The notes under the pieces are model-generated. The model had not been told where the DNA came from and searched no databases. It saw only the letters and a program-made list of their open reading frames with translations. Both the position numbers and the translations under genes were made by a program. Shown one piece after another: positions 22,224 to 26,025 of a stretch of DNA of 26,025 bases (the first letter of the stretch is position 1; the number at the start of each line of letters is the position of its first letter). The stretch comes from JAZGER01 sp036480335. Lineage in GTDB: Bacteria > Pseudomonadota > Gammaproteobacteria > DSM-19610. The stretch spans positions 1-26,025 of the forward strand of contig JAZGGH010000157.1 in NCBI GenBank assembly GCA_036480335.1, given 5' to 3'.

Positions 22224-24895
22224 CGCAGGACAACAGCCTGAAAAACACTGCTCAATATCGCCAGTGGTTTGCTATTAATGATATTTATAAGCTTAATGAT
22301 ATCAATGATTTAAGAAAATACATTAATCAATTACTTGATAAATCAAAACAAACCTTATCCAGCCTCTATGAGCAAGGCCATGATATCGAACCACTGGTCA
22401 GAGGGTTAAGCTGGCTAATAGACGAAGTACTCAAACATACCTGGCAAACCCTGATCACTGATTCGGAAACAATCAGCCTGATCGCTGTGGGCGGATACGG
22501 TAGAGAGGAAATGCTGCCAGGCTCGGACATTGATCTACTCATTCTGCTGGATAAAAAAGAAACTCCGAAACAGGCCGGCGAACTGGAAGCCTTCCTCACC
22601 CTGCTCTGGGATATCGGCCTGCAAGTGGGTCACAGCGTCCGAACACTGGCTGAGTGTCAGTCTGAAAGCCGCGCCGACCTGACTGTGGTAACCAACCTGC
22701 AGGAAGCACGTTTCCTGGCCGGCAATCTAGCTCAGTTTGAACAACTGGTTGAAGCCATTGACCCGGACACCCTCTGGCCCGTGGATAAATATTTTGCTGC
22801 AAAATTGCAGGAGCAGCTAGCACGTCACGAGCGCTACAATGACGCAGTCGCCAACCTGGAACCCAACGTCAAGGAAGGCCCGGGCGGCTTGCGTGATATT
22901 CATATGATCGGCTGGGTTGTAAAACGCCACTTTGGCTCCAACACACTGGAAGAGCTGGTATTGCACGGCTTCCTGACAAACGATGAATTCGAGACACTGA
23001 TCAATGGCCAGAGACTACTCTGGAAAGTTCGCTTCGGCCTGCATCATCTGGCCGGTAGACGCGAAGACCGGCTACTATTTAACTACCAACGCAGCCTCGC
23101 CACTCTGATGGGCTACCAGGATTCGGAACATAAACAGGCCGTAGAACTTTTCATGAAAGACTACTACCTGACCACCATGGAAATGAGCCGTCTCAATGAG
23201 ATGCTGCTGCAACTTTTTAAAGAAGCCATTCTGTACCCGGAAAAAAGGCAGGCCAGCCCCATCAATCGCCGCTTCCAGTCGCGGCGAAATTATCTGGAAG
23301 CCATTGACGAGAATGTTTTCAAAGATGATCCAGTTGCCTTGCTTGAAGTCTTTGTACTGATGGCGAAACATCCTGAACTAACCGGCGTCAGCGCCGGCAC
23401 CATCCGTCTGATTCGTGAACATACCTATCTGATCGATGACAACTTCAGAAATGACAGTCGTGCCAAAAACCTGTTTATCGAACTGTTCCGCCAACCGCAT
23501 GGCCTGACCCACGAACTGCGCCGCATGAACCGCTACGGCATTCTTGCTGCTTATTACCCGGCCTTCAGTCTGATTGCCGGGCAGATGCAATACGACCTGT
23601 TTCACGTATACACCGTTGACGAACACACCCTCTTCGTCATCCGCAATCTGCGCCGCTTCACTCTGCCAGAATTTGCTGATGAATTCCCCCTTTGCAGTGA
23701 GATATCTACCAGCATTACCAAACCGGAACTGCTTTATCTGGCGGGTTTTTTCCATGACATCGCCAAGGGCCGTGGCGGTGATCACTCGACACTGGGTGCC
23801 ACAGAAGCGAAGGAGTTTCTTGCCAGTCATGGCTTTGCAAGCAAAGAGCAGACTCTTGTATCCTGGCTAGTAGAAAGCCATTTACTGATGTCGCAAACGG
23901 CACAAAGCAAAGACATCAATGACCCGGAAGTTATCAACGAATTCGCCGCTATCATTGGCAATACAAGGAAACTGGATTACCTGTATTTGCTCACCGTCGC
24001 TGATATCTGTGGCACCAATCCGACCCTGTGGAATTCATGGAAAGACTCCCTGCTGCGCCAGCTTTATCTATCCACTCGCCGCACGCTCAGGCTAGGCGTT
24101 GAAAATTCACCACGGAAAAAGGAACTAATCCATCTCTGCCAGCAGTCAGCTATGCAGAAACTGAGCAAAAACGGTATTGCCAAACAGGCAAGCTTATCTG
24201 TCTGGCTAACACTCCCCGACTCCTACTTCTTACGGCACACAGCCGATGAAATCGCCTGGCACACACAGGTCATCGTCGATGGGGGCAACCTTGACGCCGC
24301 TCAGATCGCAATACAATACGAACAGATTAGTGGTAGTCATGTTATTTTTTTATACACACCCGTCATTGATGGGTTATTCAATCGAACCATGGCAGTACTG
24401 GAAAAACTCAGAGTCACCATCACCGATGCACGGATCATTACATCGGAAGACAACTTCGCTATTAATACCTATCATATCCTCGACAACGACAACCAGCCGA
24501 TCAATGACCCTGAGCTGATAAAACGCATTACCCATGAACTGAGCACAGCCCTGAATGACAGCGACTGGCAAGCTGATGAGCTGTTGATCCCCGTCTCCAG
24601 ACGCATGCGGCACTTCAGCATGGAAACACACATCTCATTTGACTACGACGAAATAACCAATACAACCCGAATGAAACTCATCACATCAGACCAGCCCGGA
24701 CTATTGTCACTCACAGCCCAGACGCTCTACAAATGCAACGCACTGATGAAAAATGCAAAAATCGCCACTTTCGGCGCCCATGTAGAAGATTTTTTCTACC
24801 TCACCGATAGCAACGCGCAACCCCTGTCAAAGGATCAACAGGCCTGCATCCGCTCTAATCTGAGCGATTGGCTTGAAGATAAGGAAGGCGTTTAG
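22220..24895 (+). CDS. glnD: Bifunctional uridylyltransferase/uridylyl-removing enzyme
   Basis: Senses glutamine and (de)uridylylates the PII proteins GlnB/GlnK, so it sits at the top of nitrogen control. At 891 aa (890 in E. coli) it is complete. The nucleotidyltransferase motif GGYGREEMLPGSDIDLL has D103 and D105; EGPGGLRDIH follows near 219-228. The HD hydrolase site is H512-D513 (FFHDIAKGRGGDHS). Two C-terminal ACT domains (about 705-770 and 815-885; the second begins near LITSDQPGLLSLTAQ) bind glutamine. It is translationally coupled to map. The last 41 bases overlap the convergent CTERM-protein gene, and no terminator is visible between them. Confidence 0.97.
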   Translation: MTQDNSLKNTAQYRQWFAINDIYKLNDINDLRKYINQLLDKSKQTLSSLYEQGHDIEPLVRGLSWLIDEVLKHTWQTLITDSETISLIAVGGYGREEMLPGSDIDLLILLDKKETPKQAGELEAFLTLLWDIGLQVGHSVRTLAECQSESRADLTVVTNLQEARFLAGNLAQFEQLVEAIDPDTLWPVDKYFAAKLQEQLARHERYNDAVANLEPNVKEGPGGLRDIHMIGWVVKRHFGSNTLEELVLHGFLTNDEFETLINGQRLLWKVRFGLHHLAGRREDRLLFNYQRSLATLMGYQDSEHKQAVELFMKDYYLTTMEMSRLNEMLLQLFKEAILYPEKRQASPINRRFQSRRNYLEAIDENVFKDDPVALLEVFVLMAKHPELTGVSAGTIRLIREHTYLIDDNFRNDSRAKNLFIELFRQPHGLTHELRRMNRYGILAAYYPAFSLIAGQMQYDLFHVYTVDEHTLFVIRNLRRFTLPEFADEFPLCSEISTSITKPELLYLAGFFHDIAKGRGGDHSTLGATEAKEFLASHGFASKEQTLVSWLVESHLLMSQTAQSKDINDPEVINEFAAIIGNTRKLDYLYLLTVADICGTNPTLWNSWKDSLLRQLYLSTRRTLRLGVENSPRKKELIHLCQQSAMQKLSKNGIAKQASLSVWLTLPDSYFLRHTADEIAWHTQVIVDGGNLDAAQIAIQYEQISGSHVIFLYTPVIDGLFNRTMAVLEKLRVTITDARIITSEDNFAINTYHILDNDNQPINDPELIKRITHELSTALNDSDWQADELLIPVSRRMRHFSMETHISFDYDEITNTTRMKLITSDQPGLLSLTAQTLYKCNALMKNAKIATFGAHVEDFFYLTDSNAQPLSKDQQACIRSNLSDWLEDKEGV

Positions 24896-25616
24896 AAACA
24901 CCGACCAAACCCAGCAAACCACTAGCAAATAGCCAGGCCGCTGCTGGCACCGGAACCGTAGCCAGAACATCGCCTGTGTGTACAGCCCAGGCGTAGTGAA
25001 TATTATCTTTGAGTGTGTTGTTCTGATTACCTGCCAGCGTACTAAAAAGCCAGGCCACCTCACCACCACCTGGCTGAGTACCTGTCCAGTAGAAACTGGA
25101 TTTGAAATTGGAAAAAGGGCCTGAATTATCCAGGCAAGACCCAGTGCAACCATTATCAAATACACCTTCCGCTGAATAGTTACTCACATTACCCAGTGTA
25201 TTGTAGAATAAATGTGCTATCTCACTGGCCGTACTGCCTGCAAATACGGTTCCGACCCGACTGATATTATAACTCTCATCAGTACTGCCATCTTTTTTAG
25301 AACCCGCAGTAAAATTTGTCCCGTTTACTGGACTGGCTTCCGGCAAACGCCAATCACTAACACCCTCTACAGTCAGACTGCCTGCCCAGGCTACCGCATT
25401 ATCCCAGCTCATTCTGCCGTCATCACTTCGATCACCATCATCATGGATTGAACCAGCACCAGCACGTGTATTCGTCAGCCAGGTGATATCGAGAACATCA
25501 TCATAATAAGCCTGACCATCCAGCCTTGAAAACAATGCTGCATTTACTGTAGATACCAGTACTGCTGATAGAGCAAGCACACCAAATGTAGATTTTGTTG
25601 CTGTTAGGACATTCAT
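24855..25616 (-). CDS. Secreted DUF1566-like protein with a PEP-CTERM-type (VPVPA) sorting tail
   Basis: A signal peptide (hydrophobic FGVLALSAVLVSTVNA, cleavage near residue 26) leads a 190-residue domain of the DUF1566/Lcl type: YYDDVLDITWLTN, MSWDNAVAWAGSL, VSDWRLPEASP, FYWTGTQ and HYAWAVHTGDV. Residues 221-242 form a CTERM sorting signal: VPVPAAAWLF, a hydrophobic stretch (ASGLLGLVGV) and then basic KR. Such tails are processed by exosortases; none is in the window. Unusually, 11 residues follow the basic pair, and the last 13 codons are antisense to the glnD 3' end. The ATG at 25616 has an AAGGTGA ribosome binding site, and an extended -10 promoter lies upstream. The function is unknown; many such proteins are surface or matrix associated. 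Confidence 0.85.
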   Translation of the reverse strand: MNVLTATKSTFGVLALSAVLVSTVNAALFSRLDGQAYYDDVLDITWLTNTRAGAGSIHDDGDRSDDGRMSWDNAVAWAGSLTVEGVSDWRLPEASPVNGTNFTAGSKKDGSTDESYNISRVGTVFAGSTASEIAHLFYNTLGNVSNYSAEGVFDNGCTGSCLDNSGPFSNFKSSFYWTGTQPGGGEVAWLFSTLAGNQNNTLKDNIHYAWAVHTGDVLATVPVPAAAWLFASGLLGLVGVSKRLPYLQANRSD

Positions 25617-25658
25617 TTTTTTATCACCTTATTCATGCTTTTTAAATAATTGCGGTGG

Positions 25659-25667
25659 ATTATAGCA
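25659..25667 (-). promoter_or_regulatory. Extended -10 promoter of the CTERM-protein gene
   Basis: The minus strand reads TGCTATAAT, a perfect TATAAT with the TG extension. No good -35 is present 16-18 bases upstream, which is usual for extended -10 promoters. Transcription would start near 25652, about 36 bases before the ATG. Confidence 0.5.
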
Positions 25668-25778
25668 ATGAGACGCTGGGTGGAGTAGATGCGTGATAAT
25701 TTTAGCAGCCTATCCAAAAATCATGAGGCATAGTGACTTTTTTGTTAGAATCAACGAACAACCCTGGCAAAAAAGAAA

Positions 25779-25795
25779 GGCATGATAATTATGCC
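25779..25795. repeat. Near-palindrome GGCATGATAATTATGCC
   Basis: The outer arms GGCAT/ATGCC are perfect and the centre is nearly symmetric. It lies in the intergenic stretch 25617-25851, which otherwise shows only the CTERM-gene promoter and no gene. It could be an operator for the plus-strand gene that begins at 25852. A 13-codon frame with ATG at 25782 and stop at 25821-25823 overlaps it. Confidence 0.3.
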
Positions 25796-25851
25796 ACCCC
25801 GCTTACGTGCTATTGACCACTGACAAAAGAAGTACAAAATTCAAGGAAAAT

Positions 25852-25903
25852 ATGAGCAAACCAATCATTGCAGATAATAAACCCGTTAAGGTGAACCTCT
25901 CTA
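25852..25903 (+). pseudogene. Start of a CDGSH iron-sulfur-type protein gene, cut by an insertion sequence
   Basis: After the ribosome binding site AAGGA, an ATG opens MSKPIIADNKPVKVNL, which resembles the usual N-terminus of small bacterial CDGSH-type proteins. These normally continue with a Tyr/Phe-rich strand and C-x-C...CDGSH cluster ligands. Here the sequence passes into an IS terminal repeat (ACAGGCTG...) at about 25904, and the frame then runs into IS DNA and stops at 25975-25977 with no cysteine. Identification rests on 16 residues, so it is probable but not certain. The rest of the gene, if it survives, would lie beyond the IS outside the window. Confidence 0.5.
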
Positions 25904-26025
25904 ACAGGCTGTTGAAAAAGTCCCGCAAGCTCACTGGGTTTAGTAGAATACATTTTTCGATACATGAATCAGGTTAATCCTCCTATGCGCGGTGCAGACG
26001 TTTTCCAGGAACATCTTTTTTCAAC
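25904..26025 (+). mobile_element. 5' end of an IS1182/IS5-type insertion sequence (partial)
   Basis: The tip reads ACAGGCTGTTGAAAAAG from 25904, a terminal inverted repeat seen in many IS elements with DDE transposases that have a DUF772-type N-terminus. A transposase frame begins 60 bases further in. The element runs off the window; its far end and target duplication are not visible, so the tip may be off by a few bases. Confidence 0.7.
25964..26025 (+). CDS. IS1182/IS5-type transposase, N-terminal fragment cut by the window edge
   Basis: ATG 25964 opens MNQVNPPMRGADVFQEHLFS, after which the window ends. The MRGxDxxQExLFS pattern is the common N-terminus of transposases with a DUF772 domain (IS1182, IS5-like). 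The position just inside the terminal repeat supports this. ATG 25985 is an alternative start. No strong ribosome binding site is visible. Confidence 0.7.
   Translation, partial: MNQVNPPMRGADVFQEHLFS

Noticed and set aside
22220..24895. Search for frameshift or domain loss in glnD
   Set aside because: All nucleotidyltransferase, HD and both ACT regions are present in one uninterrupted frame of normal length.

Overview
The window reads as a chromosomal segment of a gammaproteobacterium. The evidence is the gene order rpsB-tsf-pyrH-frr-uppS-cdsA-dxr-rseP-bamA-skp-lpxD-fabZ-lpxA-lpxB-rnhB-(...)-dnaE, with map-glnD divergent from rpsB; this is the classic E. coli/Pseudomonas arrangement. The lineage cannot be named from sequence alone. 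A secreted protein with a PEP-CTERM-like sorting tail and the moderate base composition suggest an environmental rather than an enteric lineage. Both edges of the window run into insertion sequences.

Layout, left to right. 1-108 is the 5' end of an IS3-like element (minus strand). 175-2127 holds three minus-strand accessory genes of higher A+T content: a Sel1-repeat protein, an unrecognised 294-aa protein and a small lipoprotein. They sit downstream of dnaE, where E. coli has accA. 2155-5655 is dnaE. 5755-6936 is an alpha/beta hydrolase that starts on the stop codon of rnhB, so it lies between rnhB and dnaE. 6936-19342 is one long, tightly packed minus-strand cluster led by a good sigma70-type promoter upstream of pyrH. 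It covers nucleotide supply (pyrH), ribosome recycling (frr), lipid carrier, phospholipid and isoprenoid synthesis (uppS, cdsA, dxr), envelope stress proteolysis (rseP), outer-membrane protein assembly (bamA, skp), lipid A synthesis (lpxD, fabZ, lpxA, lpxB) and RNase HII (rnhB). Overlapping stop/start codons at several junctions imply translational coupling.

19492-21252 is the rpsB-tsf operon, closed by a 13-bp perfect hairpin. RpsB carries a C-terminal tail made of a 15-bp tandem repeat. The 170-bp gap between rpsB and map holds two divergent promoters whose core elements interleave, plus a structured rpsB leader. map and glnD (21441-24895) form a plus-strand operon with an ATGA overlap. glnD converges on, and overlaps by 41 bp, a minus-strand gene for a DUF1566-like secreted protein with a VPVPA-type CTERM tail. 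At the right edge a plus-strand gene start resembling a CDGSH iron-sulfur protein is cut by an IS whose terminal repeat and transposase start are visible.

Most of the window is conserved housekeeping, and I see no clear new multi-gene system. The points most worth a second look are: the bulky residue (Tyr) at the acyl-chain ruler position of LpxA, the repeat-expanded tail of ribosomal protein S2, the hydrolase coupled into the lipid A operon, the interleaved rpsB/map promoters, the CTERM protein whose tail is antisense to glnD, and the IS-interrupted CDGSH-like gene.
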